From NCBI GenBank assembly GCA_030950765.1, contig JAUZQX010000154.1:1-16571 (forward strand): a stretch of 16,571 nt of DNA, read 5' to 3'. A program made the position numbers and the translations under genes. Each line of letters begins with the position of its first letter. The stretch's first letter is position 1. The notes beneath the pieces were generated by a model. It was not told the origin of the DNA and ran no database searches. It saw nothing but the letters and a program-made list of their open reading frames with translations. This document shows, in pieces, positions 7,067-14,979 of this stretch. Source of the stretch: Ghiorsea sp. Its GTDB lineage: Bacteria; Pseudomonadota; Zetaproteobacteria; Mariprofundales; Mariprofundaceae.

Positions 7067-7966
7067 TTATTCATGACTACACACGGGGAAATAAACTTTA
7101 AACAAGCTACCCATCTTAGGCCCTGTTTTGACATGAATCCTAGCATTATGTTTTTTTATTACCTTCAAAGCACGCGCTAAACTCATACCTCGACCTTCCA
7201 GTTTGGTTGAAAAATTTGGCTCAAAAATATGTTTTTGCGTTTCCGCATCCATACCAACCCCATTATCTTGCACAGACAACATCACATACTGTTCATCCAA
7301 CCCTGTGCTTTTATGTTTCAACATGGACGTGCGCACATAAACAGTAATACTGTCACCCATTTTTGTCGCTTCAATGGCATTATCCATCATACAAGATAAT
7401 AGCCTCAACACTTGTTGTTCATGCCCCATACACATGGGCATGTTCTTCATAATATCGTATGTAAACACCCTTGGTTTACCCACAAAAACATGCTCATATC
7501 GTTGCATCACTGATAATGCCAAGTCAGCCAAAGAAAAAGGTTGGAACGCAGTCCCCGTTGTACTTGTTTTACTGGCTATTAACGCTTGCTGGGGCGTATG
7601 TTCATGGCTTGTACCAAGCATCATACTAGGGTAAACACAAAGCATATACACTTGTTGTTCAGGCAAATATGCCGCATTGATAAACACTGACAACAACGCA
7701 CCATGTTGATGTTTTAATTCCGCTTTATAGTGATGCAGCACACCCTCCTCTTTCACCTGCTCAAGAAAAGATATCAGCCTAGCCACATCCATCCAGAGTG
7801 CTTCTATATCCATCAATAATAAGGTGTTTTCACTGTAGCCAAACATGGCAGAAAAGGTCGCATTGGTTTCTAAAAAATGTCCGTGCTGGTCAAGCGCTGC
7901 ATACCCGCAGTCCATCAGCTTAAGCAGATGCCTACTAGGCGTTGAAAAGGTGTGGTGAACCATCAC
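7067..7966 (-). CDS. PAS-HATPase histidine-kinase-like protein without recognisable DHp domain
   Basis: Cytoplasmic signalling protein of 299 residues, with no membrane segment or signal peptide. Residues ~11-112 form a PAS fold (LMDCGYAALDQHGHFLETN, then FSAMFGYSENTLL), a typical sensor for small ligands or redox state. Residues ~141-296 are a GHKL ATPase: N-box DNAIEAT (195-201), G1 DNGVGM (234-239), F-box IFEPNFSTK (247-255), and G2 GRGMSLARA (258-266), where the usual second glycine group is changed to Met-Ser. Only about 25 Ser/Thr/Gln-rich residues join the two parts. The helical dimerisation domain with an H-box histidine, as in HDFNN or HELRTP, is not seen. No response regulator gene is adjacent. 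It could be a degenerate NtrB-like kinase, a kinase acting with a partner, or an ATP-binding regulator. The start could be either of the first two ATG codons. Confidence 0.85.
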   Translation of the reverse strand: MMVHHTFSTPSRHLLKLMDCGYAALDQHGHFLETNATFSAMFGYSENTLLLMDIEALWMDVARLISFLEQVKEEGVLHHYKAELKHQHGALLSVFINAAYLPEQQVYMLCVYPSMMLGTSHEHTPQQALIASKTSTTGTAFQPFSLADLALSVMQRYEHVFVGKPRVFTYDIMKNMPMCMGHEQQVLRLLSCMMDNAIEATKMGDSITVYVRTSMLKHKSTGLDEQYVMLSVQDNGVGMDAETQKHIFEPNFSTKLEGRGMSLARALKVIKKHNARIHVKTGPKMGSLFKVYFPVCSHE

Positions 7967-8003
7967 TATAACCCAAAAGGATATAAGCCGAAATCAGTTT
8001 ATC

Positions 8004-8033
8004 ATCATATTCCATACACAACATGAAAGTCAG
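8004..8033 (-). promoter_or_regulatory. Candidate sigma-70-type promoter for the kinase-like gene and lipB
   Basis: Read on the minus strand, CTGACT (8033-8028, 4 of 6 matches to TTGACA) and TATGAT (8009-8004, 5 of 6 to TATAAT) are separated by 18 bases. The -10 lies about 38 bases upstream of the kinase-like start at 7966. It sits in the 187-nt divergent gap before the PHP gene. On the plus strand of that gap I find only weak promoter-like pairs. This is a consensus match by eye, not evidence of transcription. Confidence 0.35.
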
Positions 8034-8153
8034 TATAGCAGCTTACACGGCTAATTTCTAGTTGCCCACACACAAAAAACTACCCATTTGTTTCAAGGCG
8101 GTTGTATTGGCAATACTTTTGCTTTAATTTTGCATTATAACTGCGGAGGAACG

Positions 8154-9698
8154 ATGTCCATATCACCACTACTGATGATAACATTACTGTTTGGCTTTTG
8201 CACACCTGCTCTATCTACGGAAGATATAAGTTTGGATAGACTGATGCTGTTACATGATATTTTTCCTGAAAAGTCCCTACGCATAGACAATCGTTTATCA
8301 CTACCAGAAAAGGTCGCTGAACAATCAAAACCAAATATTGCCACACACCTTAACCCCCATACACCAACACCATACCGTGTATTGATTGATGTACGCAGTA
8401 ATCATTCTGATGGCGTACATGACTTTGATACTCTAATTTCACTGGCAGAAAAACGCCATTTGGATGCCATCGCTTTTACCGAACATGATAGATATAGTAT
8501 TCGTCTAGGCATTGACCCTGTGCCCCACATTTTTGGTTACAGCCAAGAGCATCCTTCTTTATATCAAACGGGTGTAGACAATTTTTTCGCTGATTTAAAG
8601 CGCATCCAGCAGCAATCAAACATCACGGTATTTGCAGGCACTGAATCTACACCGGGTTATTATTGGCAAGGCATACCCTTCAAAAACCTAAGTTTGCATG
8701 ATGCTGAAAAACATCTGATTACGTTGGGTGTGAAAACACCTGAAAACATTACCCAACTAAGCAGTTACAGCTTGGAATATGGCTATGGTAACAAAGAGTT
8801 ATCATTAGTATTTTGGTTCGTTTTTATTTTTGGGCTTATCTTTATTTTGATGCGCAAGAAAAAGCGGATTATTGCTTTGCTACTCGCAGGTTCATTTATC
8901 GCATTTATGACCACATGGCTAATGAAACCAAAAATTGACCCCAACCAGGCTTTTATCAAATCCGCACACGAACAAAACCTATTTGTCATTTGGACACATC
9001 CCGGCACCAAATCGGGTGTGCGCCAAGGGCCTATGGGGGTTCTACTGGATACACCCCCATACAATCGCGACGTGTTTCAGTCATCCACTGCCGATGCATT
9101 TGCGGCCACTTATGGTGATAATGATAACAACACCGTTGCCGGTGGTTTGTGGGATCAATATATGATGGATTATTTGGCAGGTTATATTGGCAAACCCATT
9201 TGGGCCGTGGCTGCGGGAGATTACCATAAAGAAGGGCAATCAGGCGAGTTTTTGGGCAACTTTCCTATGGATGTATGGGCAAAAAGTGCCCAAGAAGATG
9301 ATATTTTAGCCGCTCTCAAACAAGGGCGTATGACAGCTTGGCAAATGGGAAAACAGCATAATTTAAGCCTCAACAGCTTAGCTCTGCTTTACACCAACCC
9401 TGAAACCCAAGAAACAGAAACCATGTTTATAGGTGATACGGCTGTGGTGAGTGCCAATGTGACCCTAATTGCCAGCCTCAAAGAAATGGACAACACAAAA
9501 ACACCCATGCAACTCAAAGCACAATGGATTGTAGATGGTCAAATCGTGGGGCATATTTTGCTTTCCAGTGATATGCAGGTTGCGCAAAGCTATCCACTGC
9601 ACTTGTCTGCGGGGCGACATGTGATACGTTTGCAAATACCAGCGCAGCAAGGTGTTCGCATGGAAGCCAATCCGTTTCTGGTTCAAGTGCGCGAATAA
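8154..9698 (+). CDS. Exported PHP-family metal-dependent hydrolase-like protein with an internal transmembrane hairpin
   Basis: 514 residues from the ATG at 8154, which has GGAGG 4 nt upstream and begins a signal peptide (hydrophobic 5-16, likely cleavage after ALS at 19-21). An ATG at 8088 would bury this signal. PHP metal-site elements are seen: FTEHD (His111), the AGTES glutamate (Glu164), WTHPG (His282), AAGDYH (Asp356, His358), then ILAALKQGRMTAW. The first motif, normally DxHxH..SDG, reads IDVRSNHSDG (78-87), with Arg81 and Asn83 at the usual histidines. Two membrane helices (~216-233 and 238-257), joined by RKKKR, split the fold. By the positive-inside rule both halves would be periplasmic. 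Residues ~406-514 look like a beta-rich C-terminal domain. PHP proteins include phosphoesterases; the substrate here is unknown. WbqC follows after 12 nt, so a role in the glycan module is inferred. Confidence 0.8.
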   Translation: MSISPLLMITLLFGFCTPALSTEDISLDRLMLLHDIFPEKSLRIDNRLSLPEKVAEQSKPNIATHLNPHTPTPYRVLIDVRSNHSDGVHDFDTLISLAEKRHLDAIAFTEHDRYSIRLGIDPVPHIFGYSQEHPSLYQTGVDNFFADLKRIQQQSNITVFAGTESTPGYYWQGIPFKNLSLHDAEKHLITLGVKTPENITQLSSYSLEYGYGNKELSLVFWFVFIFGLIFILMRKKKRIIALLLAGSFIAFMTTWLMKPKIDPNQAFIKSAHEQNLFVIWTHPGTKSGVRQGPMGVLLDTPPYNRDVFQSSTADAFAATYGDNDNNTVAGGLWDQYMMDYLAGYIGKPIWAVAAGDYHKEGQSGEFLGNFPMDVWAKSAQEDDILAALKQGRMTAWQMGKQHNLSLNSLALLYTNPETQETETMFIGDTAVVSANVTLIASLKEMDNTKTPMQLKAQWIVDGQIVGHILLSSDMQVAQSYPLHLSAGRHVIRLQIPAQQGVRMEANPFLVQVRE

Positions 9699-9710
9699 CA
9701 AGGGGAATAC

Positions 9711-10406
9711 TTGAAAATTATCACCATTCATCAGCCCAATTATATGCCTTGGTCAGGTTTTTTTCATAAATGGGAACTTGCCGATGCCTTTGTCATTTTG
9801 GATACAGTACAATTTCACAAAAATGAATGGCAAAACCGTAATCGCATCAAAACCAAACAAGGCGAGCAGTGGATTACCGTGCCTGTGACGTATCGTTTTC
9901 CACAACTGATTCATGAAGTGGGTATTGCACCAAACAACTGGGCAAAAAAACAAATTGCGAGTATTGAGCAAGCTTATGCCAAGTCCCCCTATTTGGATGA
10001 ATATTGGCAGCCTATCAAAAGCATTTTGCAGCAAAAACATGATAAACTTGTTGATTTGAATGTGGCTTTGATTCGTACGCTTGGTCATATGTTGGGCTGC
10101 ACGTCCCCCTTATATCTTGCATCGGATTTGCCTGTGGATATAGCCGAGCCAACAGAGCGGCTTATCCAAATCACCCAACATTTACAAGGTGATGTATATC
10201 TTTCAGGTGCAGAAGGGCGCAATTATTTACAACCATCCGCATTCACCGGTGCCAATATCAAGTTGCTGTTTCAACAGTGTACGCCTCCAAGCTACCCCCA
10301 AATGCATGGTGATTTTATACCTTATTTGAGTGTACTTGATGTGTTGCTCAATATCGGCGAAGATGCCAAAGCTTTGATTGCCAATATGGGAGACATGCAA
10401 CCATGA
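9711..10406 (+). CDS. WbqC-family protein
   Basis: 231-residue WbqC-like protein. The family signature is at the N-terminus: IITIHQPNYMPWSGFFHK (3-20), then ADAFVILDTVQFHKNEWQNR with ITVPV, and later YLSGAEGRNYL and LSVLDVLLNIG. WbqC-like genes recur in O-antigen and other polysaccharide clusters. Their exact chemistry is not settled, so I give no reaction. There is no signal peptide or membrane segment, so it is cytoplasmic. The start is TTG at 9711, with AAGGGG 5 nt upstream; no better start exists because the conserved segment begins at residue 3. The end overlaps the deacetylase start as ATGA, so the two are probably made together. Confidence 0.9.
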   Translation: MKIITIHQPNYMPWSGFFHKWELADAFVILDTVQFHKNEWQNRNRIKTKQGEQWITVPVTYRFPQLIHEVGIAPNNWAKKQIASIEQAYAKSPYLDEYWQPIKSILQQKHDKLVDLNVALIRTLGHMLGCTSPLYLASDLPVDIAEPTERLIQITQHLQGDVYLSGAEGRNYLQPSAFTGANIKLLFQQCTPPSYPQMHGDFIPYLSVLDVLLNIGEDAKALIANMGDMQP

Positions 10407-11014
10407 AAACAATACTTGCCCTTGCCCCACACCCCGATGATTTAGAAATCGGTTGTGGTGGAACCCTTGCTGAACATGCAGACCGTGGTGATGAAGTGCA
10501 TATTTACGTTGCCACATCAGGGCAGGTTGGTGGCGATGCCGATATTCGCCGCGCTGAGCAAGAGGCTGCTGCCAAGATTTTAGGTGTTAAACAAGTGCAT
10601 TGGGGTGGTTTTGAAGATACCCATTTACCTGCATCTAGCCAAGATTTAATGGCGGATTTGGAAAAAGTTGTGCAGCACATCAAACCTGACACCGTGTATG
10701 TCAACCACCTTGACGATACTCACCAAGATCACAGAGAAATGGCATTGGTTGCCCGCTCAGTTACCCGTTATATTCCCAATGTCTTGTGTTATGAAACGCC
10801 TTCAACCATTGGTTTTGAACCCACCGTATTTATGAATACCCACGACACTTTAAGCCTTAAACTCAAAGCCTTAGAAGCGCATAAATCACAAGTAGAGCGC
10901 ACCCGTATCAGTCTCAATATCATTGAAATTGCTTTGGCGACATCCCATTTTCGTGGTGTACAGGGTAAGATGTCTTGCGCTGAAGCATTTATGCCCATTC
11001 GTATTCGTTTGTAA
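10403..11014 (+). CDS. PIG-L/LmbE-family N-deacetylase
   Basis: Zinc-dependent deacetylase of 203 residues. The family removes acetyl groups from N-acetyl amino sugars linked to lipids, nucleotides or small thiols. The N-terminal LALAPHPDDLEIGCGGT (5-21) supplies the zinc ligands His10 and Asp13 and the catalytic base Asp12. Further motifs are RRAEQEAAAKILG (49-61) and NHLDDTHQDHREM (101-113), whose last His (110) is the third zinc ligand. There is no export signal. It is coupled on both sides: ATGA with WbqC and TAATG with the aminotransferase. The setting suggests a sugar or sugar-lipid substrate. Mycothiol/bacillithiol-type deacetylation is the alternative, but no partner genes for those pathways are here. 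Confidence 0.93.
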   Translation: MKTILALAPHPDDLEIGCGGTLAEHADRGDEVHIYVATSGQVGGDADIRRAEQEAAAKILGVKQVHWGGFEDTHLPASSQDLMADLEKVVQHIKPDTVYVNHLDDTHQDHREMALVARSVTRYIPNVLCYETPSTIGFEPTVFMNTHDTLSLKLKALEAHKSQVERTRISLNIIEIALATSHFRGVQGKMSCAEAFMPIRIRL

Positions 11015-12051
11015 TGCCAAATATCCCCCATTCTCGCCTAAGTTTTGGCAAACCCTTTGCACAGGCTGCGCAACAGGTTATCCAATCAGGATTCTTAGCC
11101 CAAGGTGATGTAACCACGGCTTTGACACACACACTGCAAACCCAATTATCAGGTCAAGCCGTGCTGGCTGTTGATTCAGGCACATCGGCATTGATGCTTG
11201 CTATTCGTGCACTCAGCAAAGGTAAAAAAGGTGCACGTGTGGGCATACCTGCTTATGCCTGTGCCTCACTATTGTTTGCAGTGAAAAATGCAGGTGCAAC
11301 CCCTGTATTTATGGACTGTACAACAAACTTAACCTTGGATGCTGAACAAGCACACACCACTACCAAAGATTTGGATATTTTGGTGTTGGTTCACCCCTTT
11401 GGTATGATTGAACCTTTGGTGAGAGAGCAATTTAATTGCCCCGTGATTGAAGATATTGCCCAATCCGCAGGTGCAATATGGCAAGGTAAAGCTGTAGGTA
11501 CGTTTACCGATGTTTGCATTGGTTCTTTGTATGCCACCAAACCTTGGGGTGGTGCTTATGGTGGTTTTATCAGCAGCAAACATGTGGACCTCATCCAATC
11601 TGTAACCAAGATGACCAACCCTGACCAAGCAGACCTACAACAAGATTATGTTGGGCATCATCAATTATCCAATATCCACGCTGCTGTAGCCCAAGTGCGA
11701 CTAAGCCGTGCAGATGCTGAACAACAACAACGTCAAACATGGACAAACAGATACCATGCCCTGCTAAACAATGATGCTGTCACCCCCATCTGCGGCATAC
11801 AAGGCAATCACTTTCGTTATATCATTCGTAGCGAGAAAACAGCGGCAGACGTGATTCAAACATTGCAACAACAGGGCATAAACGCCATGCGCCCAGTGCA
11901 ACAACCCTTGCACCATGCAACCCCTGATACAAACTGCCCGCAAGCGGATAAGGCATGGCAATATTGTGTGTCTTTACCGCTGCTGCATGACATGAATGAA
12001 CAAGAATTTTCACTGCTTTCACAAGGACTTGCAACATGCTTCAAACCATAG
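11014..12051 (+). CDS. DegT/DnrJ/EryC1/StrS-family PLP aminotransferase
   Basis: 345-residue fold-type I PLP enzyme of the sugar aminotransferase family, which makes amino sugars from keto sugars (usually nucleotide-linked). The motifs are the phosphate-binding DSGTSAL (54-60), IPAYACASLLFAV (78-90), VIEDIAQSAGA with Asp147 and Gln150 contacting the cofactor, and the Schiff-base lysine Lys176 in SLYATKPWGGAYGGF. The catalytic set is intact, so it is unlikely to be one of the lysine-less dehydratases of the family. The start ATG overlaps the previous stop by one base (TAATG), and the end overlaps the glycosyl transferase by 16 nt. The substrate sugar cannot be read from the sequence. Confidence 0.92.
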   Translation: MPNIPHSRLSFGKPFAQAAQQVIQSGFLAQGDVTTALTHTLQTQLSGQAVLAVDSGTSALMLAIRALSKGKKGARVGIPAYACASLLFAVKNAGATPVFMDCTTNLTLDAEQAHTTTKDLDILVLVHPFGMIEPLVREQFNCPVIEDIAQSAGAIWQGKAVGTFTDVCIGSLYATKPWGGAYGGFISSKHVDLIQSVTKMTNPDQADLQQDYVGHHQLSNIHAAVAQVRLSRADAEQQQRQTWTNRYHALLNNDAVTPICGIQGNHFRYIIRSEKTAADVIQTLQQQGINAMRPVQQPLHHATPDTNCPQADKAWQYCVSLPLLHDMNEQEFSLLSQGLATCFKP

Positions 12052-13157
12052 ATCACGCTTATACACGTTGGCTTGCCTTGTGCGCAGGTCTGTTATTGGT
12101 CGTACCTTGGGAGGTACAAGGGTTATTAACGCATAGCCTGTTCTTATTTTTTGCCAGCCTATTGTTAACCTATGCTTTGATGCCAGCCGTCATTTATGCG
12201 GCACATCGCTGGGATGCCTTGGACTATCCCGATGCACGGCGTGTACACGCCCAACCCACCCCGCGTATTGGTGGTTTGGCTGTCATTATTGCCGTCAATG
12301 CCACTTTATTGCTCAATTTTAACTACTCCATCGAATTTAAAGGTGTGGTTATATCTGCACTCATCGTAGGCGCATTATCTTTAAGCGACGACATCAAAGA
12401 GTTATCCGCCAAAACCAAACTTATAGGTCAATTTATCGCAGTTGCTGTACTCATGTATTGCGATGTAGTCATCCACTTTGCACCCGATACTTGGTGGGGG
12501 CACAGCTTAGAATATATCGTCACCGCATTATGGATTATTGGTATCACCAATGCCTTTAACTTTTTGGACGGCATCAATGGTTTAGCGGCATCTCTAGCTG
12601 CCATTACATGCTTACTGATGGGTATGCTGGCTTGGCATACTGACCAAGCTTATATGTTATACCTATGTTTGGCTGTAGCAGGTGCTGCGATTGGTTTTTT
12701 ACCTGACAATGCACGTTACCAAAGCGAACCCCGCTCTTTTTTGGGTGATGTCGGCAGCACGTATTTAGGCTGGGTCATGGCATCGATTGCTGTGATGGGT
12801 GATTGGTCTGGCGACAGTGCAATCAAAGCCTATGCCGCACCGTTACTGATTTTTTCTGTGATGATTTTTGATATTATTTATACCACCGTTGCCCGCATTG
12901 CCCGTGGTGATGTACACAACTTTCGTGAATGGATTGAATATGTCGGCAAAGACCATTTGCACCACCGTTTAATGACTTTGGGCTGTAGCCAAGCCCAAGC
13001 AGTTACCCTTATCCTCAGCTTTTCCATATTGATGGGTCTTGCCGCATTGGCTTTGATTAAAAGCCCCATGATTACCGTAGTATTATTGCTTGCCCAAGCA
13101 GTCATCTTTTATCTCGTATTAAGCTTTTTTATGTTACGCGTGAAAAAAGATGACTGA
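12036..13157 (+). CDS. WecA/TagO/MraY-family polyprenyl-phosphate sugar-1-phosphate transferase
   Basis: Integral membrane enzyme of 373 residues with about ten hydrophobic segments. The family loads a UDP-amino sugar phosphate onto undecaprenyl phosphate, starting O-antigen, enterobacterial common antigen or teichoic acid chains. Its signatures are HAQPTPRIGGLAV (71-83), the Mg-binding SDDIKELSAKTKLIGQ (117-132), NAFNFLDGINGLA (172-184), the catalytic FLGDVGST (235-242), and the cytoplasmic HIHH-type loop KDHLHHRL (305-312). That loop and RIGG fit WecA/TagO better than MraY. An extra hydrophobic N-terminal helix (12-24) precedes the core. The gene overlaps the aminotransferase by 16 nt and yggS by 8 nt, so it is the membrane entry point of the glycan module. 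The donor (GlcNAc, QuiNAc, FucNAc) is not determinable. Confidence 0.93.
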   Translation: MLQTIDHAYTRWLALCAGLLLVVPWEVQGLLTHSLFLFFASLLLTYALMPAVIYAAHRWDALDYPDARRVHAQPTPRIGGLAVIIAVNATLLLNFNYSIEFKGVVISALIVGALSLSDDIKELSAKTKLIGQFIAVAVLMYCDVVIHFAPDTWWGHSLEYIVTALWIIGITNAFNFLDGINGLAASLAAITCLLMGMLAWHTDQAYMLYLCLAVAGAAIGFLPDNARYQSEPRSFLGDVGSTYLGWVMASIAVMGDWSGDSAIKAYAAPLLIFSVMIFDIIYTTVARIARGDVHNFREWIEYVGKDHLHHRLMTLGCSQAQAVTLILSFSILMGLAALALIKSPMITVVLLLAQAVIFYLVLSFFMLRVKKDD

Positions 13158-13782
13158 ATCAACACTTGTTCAACGCTGGCAGCATGTGCAATCCAACATG
13201 GGTGATGCCCAACTGATTGCCGTATCTAAATACACTAGCGATAACAATATAAAAACATTGTTAGTCGCAGGACACTTGGACTTTGGTGAAGCAAAACCGC
13301 AAAACTTACGCGATAGAGCACAAAAATATCCCCAAGCCCGTTGGCATATGATTGGTCCGCTACAAAAGAACAAAGCCAAATATATTGGGCGCTTTGCTTA
13401 TATGTGGCACTCCTGTTGTGATATTAAAACTGCGAAAGAGGTCGCCAAACATGTGGAAGACCGTAGACTACCCATCTTTGTGCAGGTCAATATTTCAGGC
13501 GAACCACAAAAACAAGGTGTTCAACCTGGTGATGTACCCTTGTTTTTACAACAGCTAGCCCTTATAGAAGGACTTGAAGTCATCGGTTTGATGGGCATGG
13601 CTGCCAAAGGTGGCGATGCTAAGCTGGCATTCTCCTTGTTAAGGCAGTGTAGGGATAATGGCGTAGCACAGTATCCCAGCGTGCAAGGTTTATGCATGGG
13701 TATGAGCAATGATTGGCGCATAGCCATAGAAGAAGGAGCTACCATGATTCGGGTTGGCTCAGAAATTTTTGGACAAGATTAG
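13150..13782 (+). CDS. yggS: YggS/PROSC-family PLP homeostasis protein
   Basis: Single-domain PLP-binding protein of 210 residues in the alanine-racemase N-terminal fold; the family balances free pyridoxal phosphate and amino-acid pools. The PLP lysine is Lys27 in LIAVSKYTS. Other motifs are DFGEA (usually FGEN), RWHMIGPLQKNKAKYI, VNISGEPQKQGV, GLMGMA, and the phosphate-binding end LCMGMSNDWRIAIEEGATMIRVGSEIFG, spread over residues ~181-208. It overlaps the transferase by 8 nt and abuts proC, matching the widely conserved yggS-proC-yggT order. The Asn-to-Ala change after FGE is a small departure from the common motif. Confidence 0.94.
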   Translation: MTESTLVQRWQHVQSNMGDAQLIAVSKYTSDNNIKTLLVAGHLDFGEAKPQNLRDRAQKYPQARWHMIGPLQKNKAKYIGRFAYMWHSCCDIKTAKEVAKHVEDRRLPIFVQVNISGEPQKQGVQPGDVPLFLQQLALIEGLEVIGLMGMAAKGGDAKLAFSLLRQCRDNGVAQYPSVQGLCMGMSNDWRIAIEEGATMIRVGSEIFGQD

Positions 13783-13788
13783 GTGATT

Positions 13789-14592
13789 ATGAAGCAACAA
13801 AAGATAACATTTATCGGTGGCGGAAATATGGCGGAAGCCTTGATTGCGGGGCTTGTTAAAGCTGGGCACAATGCTGAAAACATCACCGTCACCGACACCC
13901 GTGAGCCACGTTTGGCAGAGCTTGCCGAGCACTATGGTATTCAAACATCAACACATAATACTGATGCGGTTGAAAGCGCCCAAGCCATAGTTTTAGCAGT
14001 AAAACCACAAGTGATTGAAAGTGTTTTGACAGACGTTGGTAACCGTATTCCTAAAGATGCAACAGTTGTTAGCATCGCAGCAGGTGTAGGCATTCAAAAA
14101 ATGAAAGATTATGCTCGCCGCGAGCATTTGGCCTTGATTCGTGTCATGCCCAATACCCCCGCATTATTGGGCGCTGGTATGTCAGTATTGTTTGGCGAAA
14201 CTGAGCAACAACACAAGGATATAGCAACATATATTCTTGGTGCATCAGGCGAAACTGCATGGGTAGATGATGAGCGTTTATTGCATGCTGTCACGGCCGT
14301 ATCTGGTAGTGGCCCCGCCTATTTCTTCTTGCTTGCTGAAACCTTGCAAGCTGCAGGTGAAGCACAAGGTTTACCCAAAGATTTGGCTGCCAAACTCGCC
14401 AATCAAACAGCCATGGGTGCTGGGCGTATGCTTGCCGAAAGTGGGCGTGATGCAGCCACACTTCGTGCCCAAGTCACCAGCCCTGGCGGAACCACACAAG
14501 CAGCCCTTGATGCTATGTATGAAAGTGAATTTCCAACAGCAGTACGCAAAGGGGTGCAAGCAGCAAGCAAACGGTCTAAGGAGTTAAGCTGA
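13789..14592 (+). CDS. proC: Pyrroline-5-carboxylate reductase
   Basis: Last step of proline synthesis: NAD(P)H-dependent reduction of pyrroline-5-carboxylate. It has 267 residues. It shows an N-terminal Rossmann fold with FIGGGNMAEALIAGL (8-22), AVKPQ, the RVMPNTPA motif, and a C-terminal helical dimerisation domain with VSGSGPAYFFLLAETL and the signature VTSPGGTTQAALD. Two starts are possible. GTG at 13783 directly follows the yggS stop; ATG at 13789 starts nearer the fold and has AGGTGA just upstream with very short spacing. I prefer the ATG, with low certainty over two residues. The stop shares its last base with the yggT ATG (TGATG). Confidence 0.96.
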   Translation: MKQQKITFIGGGNMAEALIAGLVKAGHNAENITVTDTREPRLAELAEHYGIQTSTHNTDAVESAQAIVLAVKPQVIESVLTDVGNRIPKDATVVSIAAGVGIQKMKDYARREHLALIRVMPNTPALLGAGMSVLFGETEQQHKDIATYILGASGETAWVDDERLLHAVTAVSGSGPAYFFLLAETLQAAGEAQGLPKDLAAKLANQTAMGAGRMLAESGRDAATLRAQVTSPGGTTQAALDAMYESEFPTAVRKGVQAASKRSKELS

Positions 14593-14888
14593 TGTTTATA
14601 TTGGGTTATTTATTGCAGGCTATTTCAGCAGTGTTGGGCATTGCCCTCAACATTGCCATGATTGTTATCATTGCCCGCGCCATTTTATCATGGGTTTCTC
14701 CCGACCCATATAACCCCATTGTACGCATCATCAACCAATTATCTGAACCGATTTTGTTCCCCATCCGCCGCCGTGTACCTTACATGGGTGGTATCGATTG
14801 GTCACCCATCCTTGCCTTAATGATTATATATTTCTTAGATATTTTCTTGGTACAAACCTTAGACCGCTTGGGTGCAAGTTTTCTTTAA
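14592..14888 (+). CDS. yggT: YggT-family inner membrane protein
   Basis: 98-residue inner-membrane protein with two hydrophobic blocks (about 5-33 and 70-90) flanking a conserved loop. It has the YggT signatures ARAILSWVSPDPYNPIV and LSEPILFPIRRRVPYMGGIDWSP, spread over residues ~28-72. Its function is not well defined; relatives have been linked to osmotic tolerance and organelle or cell division. AAGGAG stands about 7 nt upstream of the ATG, and the TGATG overlap couples it to proC. It is the last gene of the run beginning at 8154. Its stop falls within a perfect palindrome, and the Sel1 gene converges on it 91 nt away. Confidence 0.93.
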   Translation: MFILGYLLQAISAVLGIALNIAMIVIIARAILSWVSPDPYNPIVRIINQLSEPILFPIRRRVPYMGGIDWSPILALMIIYFLDIFLVQTLDRLGASFL

Positions 14889-14893
14889 AGAAA
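14880..14893 (+). repeat. 14-bp perfect palindrome over the yggT stop codon
   Basis: TTTCTTTAAAGAAA is its own reverse complement and spans the TAA of yggT. It has no loop and no T-run after it, so it is not a convincing intrinsic terminator. It might be a binding site or chance in AT-rich sequence. The rest of the 91-nt gap to the Sel1 gene shows no clear terminator for either strand. Confidence 0.4.
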
Positions 14894-14979
14894 GGTTCAC
14901 CACAAATAAACACGAGACTTTAGCATTATTAACAGCCTGCAGTGCAGACGTCTCCTCAATGCAAATTCCTTTTATACGT

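Noticed and set aside
8088..8153. Longer N-terminus for the PHP protein from ATG 8088
   Set aside because: It would place 22 residues before a clear signal peptide and ignore the GGAGG just before ATG 8154.
14936..14953. CTGCAGTGCAG and AGACGTCT palindromic words downstream of yggT
   Set aside because: They are short, without a T-tract or repetition elsewhere in the window, and expected by chance.
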